DNA of 64,000 bases, from positions 1-64,000 of the forward strand of contig JAIELF010000010.1 of the NCBI GenBank assembly GCA_019753235.1, in the 5' to 3' direction. Made by a program: the position numbers and the translations under genes. Under the pieces are notes generated by a model that saw nothing but the letters and a program-made list of their open reading frames with translations, was not told where the DNA came from and made no database searches. Of the stretch, positions 1 through 8,900 are shown piece by piece (the stretch's first letter is position 1; the number at the start of each line of letters is the position of its first letter). This DNA is from a bacterium (GTDB taxonomy: Bacteria; Planctomycetota; Planctomycetia; Kolteriales; Kolteriaceae).

Positions 1-1156
1 CGTCGGCGGGGCGTGTTCGTTCGCGCGACGAGGTTGCGGGTCGCCCTACCAATGTCGACACGGCGGCCAATCGCTCGCGGTCGGCGACGATCGACTCCCG
101 CAGGCTCTTGATTTCAACATCCCACCGGGCCACATTCTGTCGAAGCACGGTGATCACGCCTTGATGTGCTTCACGCAGAGCGCTCTCGACATCCTTCAAG
201 TCGCGATCGAGAGCTTGAAACTCCGGATGAGCGGGCTTTAAGTACGCGGATAAACGTCCTCGCTCACTCAAGAGCTGTTGCCGGCGCGATCGAAGCGACG
301 TGATCTCAGGATAGCTCGCCTCGATTTCTGCAGGCGGATTGACCGCCAGCGGATTCGCTTCCGCTTGATTGATCGTCTCCATTGCCCGCGCGATTTTCGA
401 CTCGCGATCATGAAGTTGCTCGACTCGGTCTTCGATCGATCTTTCGAACTGATCGATCACGAGCGGCAACTGTTCAACGGAAACGTTTAGCTCTTGAGCG
501 AGACTGACCGCTTGCTTGTTCTGATCCTTATTGGGCAGCAATGGTGCCTGATCTGCTTCCGACGATGTCGCGTCGGCATCGGGGGCATGAGCGGTTCGCT
601 GAACAGATGAATCAACGGCGGGTGTTCTCGTGGCGGTCTGATCGGTGTCGGTCCGTCGGACGGCAACAGGCATCATCGGTCGTTGCCGGCGAACCAGCAG
701 AACTCGCTCGCGGAATTCGCTGTCGATGCGGGCCGCATAACGATCGAGTCGTTCACGCGCCGCAATGACCGATGGCGCCGGAACCTCGATTTGCAGTGAC
801 CATACGCTGCTTCCAGCGGTCTGCGCCGAGACCGGAGCGAGTTGAATCGATCGATTCACGCGATCGAAAGCGGCACTGGTTTCGTCGGCCCCCTCGGTCA
901 ACAGATTCAAATTGGACGCGCTGTAAACGAGTTGCCAAAGCCGAGCGTTGTCGGGCAGGAGAACGCGCGTGGGTGCTCCTTCGACGGCGCTGGCCAGTTC
1001 GAGTCGGCCAAGATATACGCGCTCTTGCATGTAGCTGATGGCAGCTCCCGCGCCGGCGCCCGACAAGAGCAGGAAGAGGAGCCAGCTCCGGTGGGCGAAG
1101 AAAGCGCGAAAGAATTGTCGAGATCGAAGCGATCGTCGAGGCATCTCGCTCTGCAT
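1..1156 (-). CDS. Exopolysaccharide chain-length/transport-like membrane protein, partial (runs off window)
   Basis: The frame is open from an ATG at 1156 to the window edge, at least 385 residues, so the C-terminus is missing. The start follows a GGAAGGAAGGA ribosome site about 8 bases upstream. After a short basic N-terminus (MQSEMPRRS...) there is one hydrophobic membrane segment at about residues 23-42, then a long extracytoplasmic region. The later part is rich in Glu, Arg and Leu heptads and looks coiled-coil. This architecture and the position directly after a Wza-like export lipoprotein suggest a Wzz/GumC-type chain-length or polysaccharide transport protein. I did not see a diagnostic Wzz Pro-rich motif, so the family is inferred from topology and neighbours. 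Its start lies 75 bases after the upstream stop on the same strand, consistent with an operon. Confidence 0.6.
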   Translation of the reverse strand, partial: MQSEMPRRSLRSRQFFRAFFAHRSWLLFLLLSGAGAGAAISYMQERVYLGRLELASAVEGAPTRVLLPDNARLWQLVYSASNLNLLTEGADETSAAFDRVNRSIQLAPVSAQTAGSSVWSLQIEVPAPSVIAARERLDRYAARIDSEFRERVLLVRRQRPMMPVAVRRTDTDQTATRTPAVDSSVQRTAHAPDADATSSEADQAPLLPNKDQNKQAVSLAQELNVSVEQLPLVIDQFERSIEDRVEQLHDRESKIARAMETINQAEANPLAVNPPAEIEASYPEITSLRSRRQQLLSERGRLSAYLKPAHPEFQALDRDLKDVESALREAHQGVITVLRQNVARWDVEIKSLRESIVADRERLAAVSTLVGRPATSSRERTRPAD

Positions 1157-1230
1157 CTCTGGAATCCTTCCTTCCAACGGGGCCAACCTCTTGTCGGCCC
1201 AGTAACAGTTTTCGCAACAGACCAAACTCT

Positions 1231-2304
1231 TTACGGTCGGCCCGCGAGCCGAACCATCACACCAAAACCGGGAGCGGCCCGGCGAAAACGTTCATTCAGC
1301 TCATCTTCAAGCTCACCGATATCGAGGTTCTCGGCTTTGACCGCCCCGAGAAACGGAACCATGATCGCCCCATCGGGAGCGATCCGCGTCGTTCGACCAC
1401 CCGCGCTGGCGAGTGCTCGTTGAAGTTCTTCGAGCCCACCTCCGGTGGTGACGAGAGAAACAAGAATGTTGGGATTCACGTACAAGTCTTGATAAAGCCC
1501 CGTCAGTTGTTGGCTCAACTCGCGAATCGTCGTCCCGACGGCGCTGACCACGCCGACATACGGAAGCGAAATCATGCCGTCCGGCTGAAGCCGAACCGTT
1601 CGATCAAGGGGTGATTTACTCGTCCCCGCCGCATCCGCGCGCAGGACGAACTCGACACGAATCTGATCGCCTGGCAGCAAGCGGTACTCTGTCCCCTTTG
1701 CCCAGGACTCGACGAAAACCAAGTCGAGATCATCCCCCACCGCAAGGCGATAACTTCCATCCACCACTCGTGGCGGCTTCGCTTCTGTTCGTGGGACTCC
1801 GGGCCCTTCAGCGGACGATGCATCGTTGCTGGGTCGAGGTTGGTCTGGGATCGCGTTTGCCTTAGCAGCTTCGAGAGGCTGTTCATCGCTACCTTTTCGA
1901 AGCGTCTCCTTCTTCTCATCATCCGGCGGAGGTTGCAGCAAGGCCACGTCATCCTTTCCAAGTCCCTCCTTGGAAAGCATGTCGGCCGATGCAGGATCAC
2001 GCGGTCGCTTCTGATCGTCTCGAACGGTTGATGGTTGATACGGAACCGACCGCATCGTGCCATCCGGATGTGACTTGAGCGCCTCGGGGGGCGGAAGTTC
2101 CGGATAGGAAGGATCCTGTGCCGATGGGATGGTTCGCGCGTTGCTTATCGTGGTCATGGGATAGACGGCGCGAGCAGACTCTGTGGAAGCGGTTTTCCAT
2201 CCACGCCGGCCGTTGCATCCCAAAAGGGATGTCGCGGCGAGAGTCGCCAGAAGAACGATGCTTCCCCAAGACGCCCTTCTCACCGAAGGAATCAAATTCT
2301 TCAT
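1231..2304 (-). CDS. Polysaccharide export lipoprotein, Wza/Poly_export family
   Basis: This 357-residue protein begins with a lipoprotein signal whose lipobox (SLLGC) places the lipidated Cys at about residue 30. A long low-complexity Pro/Ser/Glu-rich linker follows to about residue 185. The C-terminal part holds a polysaccharide-export domain: YRLLPGDQIRVEF, then VRLQPDGMISLPYVG, then a SLBB-like segment with a second IAPDGAIMVPFLG strand pair. The family forms the outer-membrane export channel for capsule or exopolysaccharide. The start overlaps the stop of the upstream TPR gene by four bases (ATGA), indicating translational coupling. The linker is longer than in classical Wza. The domain call is secure; the substrate is unknown. 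Confidence 0.85.
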   Translation of the reverse strand: MKNLIPSVRRASWGSIVLLATLAATSLLGCNGRRGWKTASTESARAVYPMTTISNARTIPSAQDPSYPELPPPEALKSHPDGTMRSVPYQPSTVRDDQKRPRDPASADMLSKEGLGKDDVALLQPPPDDEKKETLRKGSDEQPLEAAKANAIPDQPRPSNDASSAEGPGVPRTEAKPPRVVDGSYRLAVGDDLDLVFVESWAKGTEYRLLPGDQIRVEFVLRADAAGTSKSPLDRTVRLQPDGMISLPYVGVVSAVGTTIRELSQQLTGLYQDLYVNPNILVSLVTTGGGLEELQRALASAGGRTTRIAPDGAIMVPFLGAVKAENLDIGELEDELNERFRRAAPGFGVMVRLAGRP

Positions 2305-4451
2305 GGTTGTGCTCCTTCGGCGAGCGGTGACCTGTCGCGAGGGACCGCTTGCGGGATTCGCATCGGGCCGAGGTTGCTTCGAGGATTCGTCGAGGTCGCG
2401 TCGTTCGCTCGTGGGATGGCGATCGATGCCGGCGGAGGTGGTTCGATGGAGTTGGTCGGTGGAGGACTCATTAAGCCCCCCGACGGGACCACGCTCGGCA
2501 AATTGCCTCGTGCGTCTTGCGAAGCGACGGGTCGAACGGAAACCGACTCCGTTGATTTCCCTCGTGCCAATGCCTGAGAGACCATCTTCGATGAAGAGGA
2601 CGCCTTTGGAATGGATCGCGGAGCGTCGGTCGATCTACGTGCGACGATCGACGAGATCAGAGAATTCGATTCTGCATGCGGAATGGCGGTGCGACTCTTG
2701 CTCGACAGTCTTCGGACACTGACGCCGGCAAGGTTGTCCTCTGCTTCTCTTTCCATCCATGCCAGACGCTGACTTTGTTGCAGAGCCCATCGGCGGTCGG
2801 CAGGCGAAACATCTTTCGAACCGGCCAATTGCTCGAGGCCCTGTGTCAATTCATGGAGTTCCGAAGGATAGATCGCCCCGGTCGCGGGAACGACCGACCA
2901 GCGCGCCCGTTCGAGAAGCGCGGGGAGGAAGGTCGGATCAAGGCGATGAGCTTCTTCAAAAGCCGCCGTCGCTTCACGCTTACGCTGACGTTGAAGATAC
3001 CACTGACCGAGCGAGAGGAGTGTTTCTGCATCGGGGGCCGACCGAGCGGCTTCCTCAAAGCAATCACCGGCATCTTGGTCGAGCCCGCGATCTTGCAATC
3101 GCAATCCGAGATCGCGGAGCGGCCCAGGAAGCGAACCATCAAGCAGATGGGCCGTCTGATAACAGACCTCCGCCATGCGACCCGCCTCGGCCAGCGTCGG
3201 GCGCGGATCGCTCTCGATCATCTCATAGGCGCGACCGATGCCGAACAACGCATTGGCAAGGTCGGCCCGGTGCCCGAGCTGATCCGCCCATATCTTCGCG
3301 AGGTTCTCCCGTGTGCACCGACCCGACTTCTCCAGCGTTTCAAGAGATACTTGTCCGCTCATGACGCGAATGATGTCGAACATTTCCTGATCGGGGCCAG
3401 CGATCTTCGCGTAACTTTCAACGATCTCTTGGAATCGACGAAGCGATGAAAACGTTGCCCCCCGTTCCAGACGATCCCAAATCACTTCAATCTCTTGCAC
3501 TAGCCCTTCATCCGTGACGGCGACCGGCGAACGAAGTTCAGATATCTTTTCCGGCAGTGAAAATGAGATTGGCTCGGGTGGCGGTTCCAGCTCGATCATG
3601 ATTCGTCGTCGGCCCGACTCTTTTGTCCCGCCGACATACTCGACGTCGAATGCTCCCTCGGTCAGACCACGGAAACTGGCCTTCCCCTGCTCGACGGGCG
3701 CGGCAAGCTCGGCGCCAGTTCCCACGCCGGATAGTTTCTTCAATCGAACCGTCCAAACAGAGTTCACCAGATCGTCGGGAACCGCAAGGATGACAGCGGT
3801 GGACCGGTAGATAAGCGTCGGCCAGCGCGATGAGCTCTCCTCGCGTGTCGGCTTCTGCGCGGGTGAAGTCGGTTTCGGCAGACTTGTCGACAACGATTTC
3901 GTCGGCAACGTCGGATTCTCAATCTCTACGTTGGCTTTCTTCGCCTCTGCCGGCCAAGGAAGTGGTTCCACATCTTTTTCGACAGGGTTTGTCGGAACCA
4001 AAAGGGGAGCGGTGCCGACGTGGGGTGCATCGGAGACTTTCACGATGCTGCCGCCCGGCACCATCCGTTGACCTGTCGTGGCGAGCGGAGCGGGCACGTT
4101 GTCTGAAGCAACGCTCTTTGCGCCGGCCTGTATCACGTTTTCATCGATGCGAATCGGTCGAGCCGACGAATGAAGAGGGATTCGAAACGCGGGGAGAGGC
4201 GAATCAACGGTGTCATAACGAGCGTGTCGTGTCTGCGAGGTCGGCCCATCGACAAAACTTGTCGCACTGGCGTGAATCATCCCATCAAAGGGGTTCCGTG
4301 TTGAAGAGGTGACGGTTCTATCTTGTCCAATGGCCGGGCCTGTCGAAGCGAGGAAAATGAACCCCACTCCTAATGTGGCCAGCGCCCGTCGTTTCCGCCG
4401 TGGTTGGCGGATGGCGGAATGTCGGCGGTTATTCAATTCCACCTGACCCAT
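2301..4451 (-). CDS. Secreted TPR-containing protein of the exopolysaccharide locus
   Basis: The frame is open upstream to a possible start at 4580 (759 residues). I prefer the ATG at 4451 (716 residues) because GGAGGATGGAG lies seven bases upstream and the protein then starts with a clean signal peptide (RRKRRALATLGVGFIFLA, cleavage near AIGQ). The first 250 residues are disordered and rich in Pro, Ser and Thr. A middle region follows, then TPR-like helices in the second half, including a LSLGQWYLQRQRKREATAAF repeat followed by an AHRLDP turn. The tail is Pro/Ser rich. It overlaps the downstream Wza-like gene by four bases, so a scaffold role in polysaccharide export or assembly is plausible but inferred. 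Confidence 0.7.
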   Translation of the reverse strand: MGQVELNNRRHSAIRQPRRKRRALATLGVGFIFLASTGPAIGQDRTVTSSTRNPFDGMIHASATSFVDGPTSQTRHARYDTVDSPLPAFRIPLHSSARPIRIDENVIQAGAKSVASDNVPAPLATTGQRMVPGGSIVKVSDAPHVGTAPLLVPTNPVEKDVEPLPWPAEAKKANVEIENPTLPTKSLSTSLPKPTSPAQKPTREESSSRWPTLIYRSTAVILAVPDDLVNSVWTVRLKKLSGVGTGAELAAPVEQGKASFRGLTEGAFDVEYVGGTKESGRRRIMIELEPPPEPISFSLPEKISELRSPVAVTDEGLVQEIEVIWDRLERGATFSSLRRFQEIVESYAKIAGPDQEMFDIIRVMSGQVSLETLEKSGRCTRENLAKIWADQLGHRADLANALFGIGRAYEMIESDPRPTLAEAGRMAEVCYQTAHLLDGSLPGPLRDLGLRLQDRGLDQDAGDCFEEAARSAPDAETLLSLGQWYLQRQRKREATAAFEEAHRLDPTFLPALLERARWSVVPATGAIYPSELHELTQGLEQLAGSKDVSPADRRWALQQSQRLAWMEREAEDNLAGVSVRRLSSKSRTAIPHAESNSLISSIVARRSTDAPRSIPKASSSSKMVSQALARGKSTESVSVRPVASQDARGNLPSVVPSGGLMSPPPTNSIEPPPPASIAIPRANDATSTNPRSNLGPMRIPQAVPRDRSPLAEGAQP

Positions 4452-4740
4452 GGCGTCACTCCATCCTCCGCGATCCAGAGAGGCCCGTCCTTTGAGTTCG
4501 ATCATCCGAACCAAAGCGCAAGCCCCGGGGCGCGGGTGCCCTCGTTGGAAGAATCGGCTAAAACGCACCAACCGCTTCAATCGGCATAACGCGAAAGGAA
4601 AGATCTTCAGGATTTAGGCGGCCAATACGAGGATTGGGCAGAATGGGTTGATTTCATGACGGAATTCGATGGCGGCCGTCCAAGAGAAGAGGGGAAAGAG
4701 TCCTTCCGCGCGACGTCGGCTTTCGAAGAACGCCAAACAA

Positions 4741-5028
4741 TTATCCCACAACCCGCAGGGTAGGATGGGAGGTGGGCCGAGACGCTACCTGCCCGAGCGA
4801 TCGGCTTGTTCCCCCTTGGCCGAGTGCTTGCCGAAGGGAACCGACCTGGCTAGCGTCCACATCGACCTTGCTCTGGGTGAACCAACCAATACCGTCGGCC
4901 CAACTCTGCTGACAAAGAGCAAGAGTTCCCGATGCCGACCCAGGATTCAGAAACAGGGCGAGCCGATCGTTGTCGGATTTGCCTGGAAGGGCAGCGATCA
5001 AAACCGGCTCGGTCGACATCATCACCAT
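4741..5028 (-). CDS. Small conserved-looking hypothetical protein
   Basis: This ORF encodes up to 95 residues. It has no signal peptide or membrane segment. The core around residues 20-70 (RLALFLNPGSASG, then QQSWADGIGWFTQSKVDV, then QVGSLRQALG) has a natural composition with alternating hydrophobics and a Gly-Trp-Phe turn. It resembles a short family I recall from other planctomycetes without a known function, and I cannot verify that here. The start is either ATG 5028 or the ATG at 5019 (MSTEP...). It lies 290 bases upstream of the TPR/export genes on the same strand. The last 25 residues look unconstrained. It could still be a chance ORF. Confidence 0.45.
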   Translation of the reverse strand: MVMMSTEPVLIAALPGKSDNDRLALFLNPGSASGTLALCQQSWADGIGWFTQSKVDVDASQVGSLRQALGQGGTSRSLGQVASRPTSHPTLRVVG

Positions 5029-5036
5029 CCCGCGAT

Positions 5037-5069
5037 ATTGAGACTGGGTCTCTGAGACTGTGTCTCAAT
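5037..5069. repeat. GAGAC/GTCTC nested inverted repeat
   Basis: The arms ATTGAGAC (5037-5044) and GTCTCAAT (5062-5069) are perfect complements. Between them lies GTCTC-T-GAGAC (5048-5058), so the five-base unit occurs four times in alternating orientation. The segment can fold as one long hairpin or two small ones. A terminator or recombination-site role is only speculation; there is no T-run. Confidence 0.5.
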
Positions 5070-5213
5070 AGAGCTTAATCCGATCAGGTCATCGGTTCAA
5101 GGGAAACTGTCCAGAATTGGCAGGATGGGACCAACCGCCCGCCTGTTCGTTCAGCGTTATGGTGCGTAAGTCATTCATTATAAATGGTTTGTGGTTGATG
5201 CCAAGAAACGGAA

Positions 5214-5249
5214 TCGGGGTCAGATCCTGAGCAGAGGATCTGACCCCGA
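5214..5249. repeat. Perfect 15-bp inverted repeat (GGGGTCAGATCC hairpin)
   Basis: The arms at 5214-5228 and 5235-5249 are perfectly complementary around a six-base loop (GAGCAG). I recall similar GGGTCAGA-type palindromes as REP-like repeats linked to IS200-like REP-associated transposases, but no transposase gene is visible nearby. It may be a dispersed genomic repeat or an orphan transposon end. Confidence 0.6.
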
Positions 5250-5903
5250 ACCGAATATAGCCGGCTGGGCTCGGACGTCATCAATGGAGCCACCCGCGAA
5301 GCTAGGATCGCAGAGAAGGGCAGGCCCGTCTCCAGCCCCTGGTGCTCCGTCCCTTGCGTCCCCAGGTGGGGGTCGAGGTTCGAAGCCTGGGGCTGCCCGC
5401 ACGCCTGCGTGCGGTTGCACCTCCCGAGCCGCCGGCTACCCAGAGTTTGGGGCCGTCTCTTCAGGTCTGATCAACCGCTGCGACTCCCACAAGCGAAGAG
5501 GACGTTCCGTAAAGCCAGCCGCTGCCCGGGTCGAACGTATCGAACAACCACGATCAGCGGACTCCTTCTTTGGGGTCGAGAGGAACATGTTCGCGTATTG
5601 CGAACACCCCCATCATCGGCAGCGTTCCATTTCGATCCGCACCTGTCTGATCGGTCGCGGATGAATTCTGACGATTGTTGACCCGTTTGTACGACACATC
5701 GTGGACGACCGGGCCAGTCCGCAAGACTGATGTCTTGAGACGAGTCATCTTCGGGAATGCGAGAAGAGGCATTAAACCTTGCCGACAGGTGTCGAGATCC
5801 GACACTTCGGCCGACGGCAGGGCAAGGGCGTACAATGCGTCATCATATTGTTTGCGGATCGTCTCCTGTGAACGCTCGTTTCAAGGATGGGTAAAGCCGC
5901 CTT

Positions 5904-8900
5904 ATGCCGAGACCTTACAAACCCCGTGGGGCGATCTCTCCCCTTGCCCCCGATCCTGTCAGCAATCCTTGGTTGGGGGTTCTCGGCGCTCGGCACAACA
6001 ACTTGAAGGGAATCGACGTTTATTTTCCGCTGGGACGATTCGTTGCCGTCACCGGTGTTTCGGGGAGCGGAAAGAGTTCGCTGGTCAATGATATCCTTCG
6101 CGAGGCGCTGTCCCGCGATCTCAATGGGGCGCAATCGATCCCGGGCGAGCATGACCGGATCGTCGGAATCGAGCATCTCGACAAAGTCATTGACATCGAC
6201 CAGTCACCGATCGGGCGGACACCTCGCTCGAATCCTGCCACGTATGTGAAAGTGTTCGATCTGATTCGCGACCTCTATACGAAGTTGCCCGAAGCGAAGA
6301 CTCGAGGCTACAAGCCAGGCCGATTCAGCTTCAACGTGGCGGGCGGCCGATGCGAAAACTGTGAGGGGAACGGCTCTATTCGCCTCGACATGGATTTCCT
6401 GGCCGATGTCTGGATGACGTGCCCTGTTTGCGATGGCCGCCGGTTCAATCGCGAGACACTCCAAATCCGCTTCAAAGATAAGAGCATTCACGAAGTTCTC
6501 GAGATGGATCTGGCCGAGGCTGTCGAACATTTCGCCAACATCCCCGCGATCCATGGCATTCTGCAGACGCTTTGCGATGTGGGGATGGACTACATCAAGC
6601 TGGGTCAACCGTCGCCGACCCTCTCGGGGGGCGAAGCCCAGCGGATCAAGCTTGCCAAGGAACTCGCCCGCCGAGAGACCGGTCGAACACTTTACATACT
6701 TGATGAGCCGACCACGGGGCTCCACTTCGATGACATCGCCAAGCTGCTCCGTGTTCTGCACGGGTTGGTCGATCGTGGGAACTCGGTGGTGGTGATCGAA
6801 CACAATCTCGACGTCATTAAGACGGCCGACTGGGTCATCGATCTGGGGCCCGAAGGTGGGGTCGGCGGCGGGACACTTGTCGCGGTTGGTACGCCCGAAG
6901 AGATCGCAAAAACTTCCGCCAGCCATACGGGCCGAGCGCTGCAAGCGTTTCTCGCACCGACGAAAGCAAAGACGACTTCTAAAGTTGGAAAGAAGGGACT
7001 CGTCCCGAAGACGTCGAAACTTCCCACCCACTTGCGAGTGGAAGGAGCACGCGAGCACAATCTCCGCGACGTGACGCTCGAGATCCCTCTCAGGCAAACG
7101 ACGATTTTTTGTGGTCCATCGGGAAGCGGCAAGACGTCGTTGGCGATTGATACGCTTTATGCCGAGGGACAAAGACGCTACATCGAATCCCTTTCGTCGT
7201 ACGCTCGGCAATTCCTCGGCCAGACGCAAAAGCCAAGAGTCGAACGGGTCACGGGCCTCTCGCCGGCCATCTGCATCGAACAAAAGTCAGCCAGCAAAAG
7301 TCCCCGATCCACCGTCGGCACGGTGACGGAGGTTTACGACTATTTTCGGATTCTGCTTGCTCGCTTGGGCAAACCTCACTGCCCGGCATGCCAACTTCCC
7401 ATTGGCACCCAGACCAGCGATGAGATCATCGACAAATTGATGTCGCTCCCCGAGGGGACGAAGGTCTACGTCCTCGCGCCGATCTCACGCGATGATACGT
7501 CGAGTTACGAAGCGCTTTGGCAAGAGCTCGCCCGGACCGGGTTCGTACGGATGCGTGTCGACGATGTCAGCTACGAGATCGCTTCGCCGCCGAAGATCGA
7601 TCGCAAGCGAAAGCATCGCGTCGAAGTGGTGGTTGATCGCCTGGTGATTCGTTCCAATCAACGGGGTCGCGTTGCGGAGGCGGTCGAGTCGGCTCTTGAC
7701 CTGGGTCGAGGGATCATGCATGCGGCTCAGGTCGACGAGAGCAAGGATGAGAAGCACTGGAAGGTAGATCGCTTCAGCCAGCATTTTGCCTGCGACAGGT
7801 GCGGACGAAGTTTTGAAGAACTGACACCCAATCACTTCTCGTTCAATTCGTCGATCGGTTGGTGCCCCGCATGCGAAGGGCTTGGCACCCAGGCAGGCGC
7901 GGACGGCGGCGCGGTGATGGAACGTGCGGGCCTCTCGATTCGCGAAGGGGCGATCGCGTATTTTCCGTCGCTATACGATCCCACCAACCCGCTGGTCGCG
8001 GGTCTCGAAGCGGTCGCAAAACATGCGGGGTTCTCGCTTGATGTCCCGTTCGAAGATCTGTCCGCTGCTGATCGTCGCGTCCTTTTTCACGGTACCGGCG
8101 ACGATTGGATTATCCTCGACGACGGCCTGGGAACCGAAGTGCAGTTCAAGGGGATTTTCCCCGCCATCAGTGAAGCGACCCGCGTAAGTTGGGTCTATCG
8201 GCATCGTCTGTCGGACATGTTGGGGGAAGTCGGTTGCTCCACCTGTCACGGTTCTCGGCTGAAGGAATATCCGTCGGCCACGCAACTTGCTGGTCAAACC
8301 ATCGTGCAGTGGTGCCAGTTGCCTTTGGCCGAGTGTTTGTCCTCGGTCAAGGGGATGAAACTCGATCGAAGCGAACGCCAAATCGCCGGCGAGCTCTTGC
8401 GCGAGATCACGCAGCGACTTCAATTTCTCGTTGATGTCGGACTCGACTATCTCACGCTGGGCCGAGCGACGCCGACCCTCTCGGGGGGCGAAGCTCAGCG
8501 AATCCGATTGGCGAGCCAATTAGGAAGTGGGCTCACCGGCGTGTTGTATATTTTGGATGAACCGACCATCGGGCTCCATCCCCGCGATAACGGTCGTCTT
8601 CTCGGCGCTCTTTTGAAACTTCGCGATCTTGGCAACACGGTGATCATCGTCGAACATGATCGCGAGGTGATCGATGCGGCCGACCATGTTGTCGATTTTG
8701 GACCAGGAGCCGGCCGGCTCGGCGGTCAGGTGACTGCGGAGGGGACGCCCGCTCAGTTGAAGCGCCGACCCTCGTCCTTGACCGGCCGATATTTGGCGGG
8801 AATCGAGGCGATCGTCGTTCCCAACAACCGCCGACCTGTCGGCGAGAATCAACTGCAAGTGGTGGGGGCGGCCCACAACAATCTCAAGGGGATTGATGTT

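Larger units (their letters stand above)
5029..5903. other. Gene-free stretch with two inverted repeats
   Basis: I see no convincing gene in these 875 bases: the ORFs present have unnatural composition and no ribosome sites. The stretch contains a GAGAC/GTCTC repeat cluster at 5037-5069 and a perfect 15-bp hairpin at 5214-5249. From about 5290 to 5450 it is C/G-rich with short repeated blocks (CCCCAGG, GCCTGGGG, CGCACGCCTGCGTGCG). The promoter of the UvrA-like gene should lie in its 3' part. Confidence 0.6.

Noticed and set aside
4452-4580. N-terminal extension of the TPR protein
   Set aside because: The extra 43 residues are Arg-rich, would bury the signal peptide, and have a worse ribosome site than ATG 4451.
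5370-5400. tRNA-like T-arm (GGTTCGAAGCC) in the GC-rich gap
   Set aside because: The T stem has a mismatch and no acceptor, D or anticodon arm can be built around it.
5220-5681. Overlapping ORFs on both strands in the GC-rich gap before the UvrA-like gene
   Set aside because: They are Arg/Pro/Gly-rich without ribosome sites or family features; the composition follows from the GC-rich repeats.
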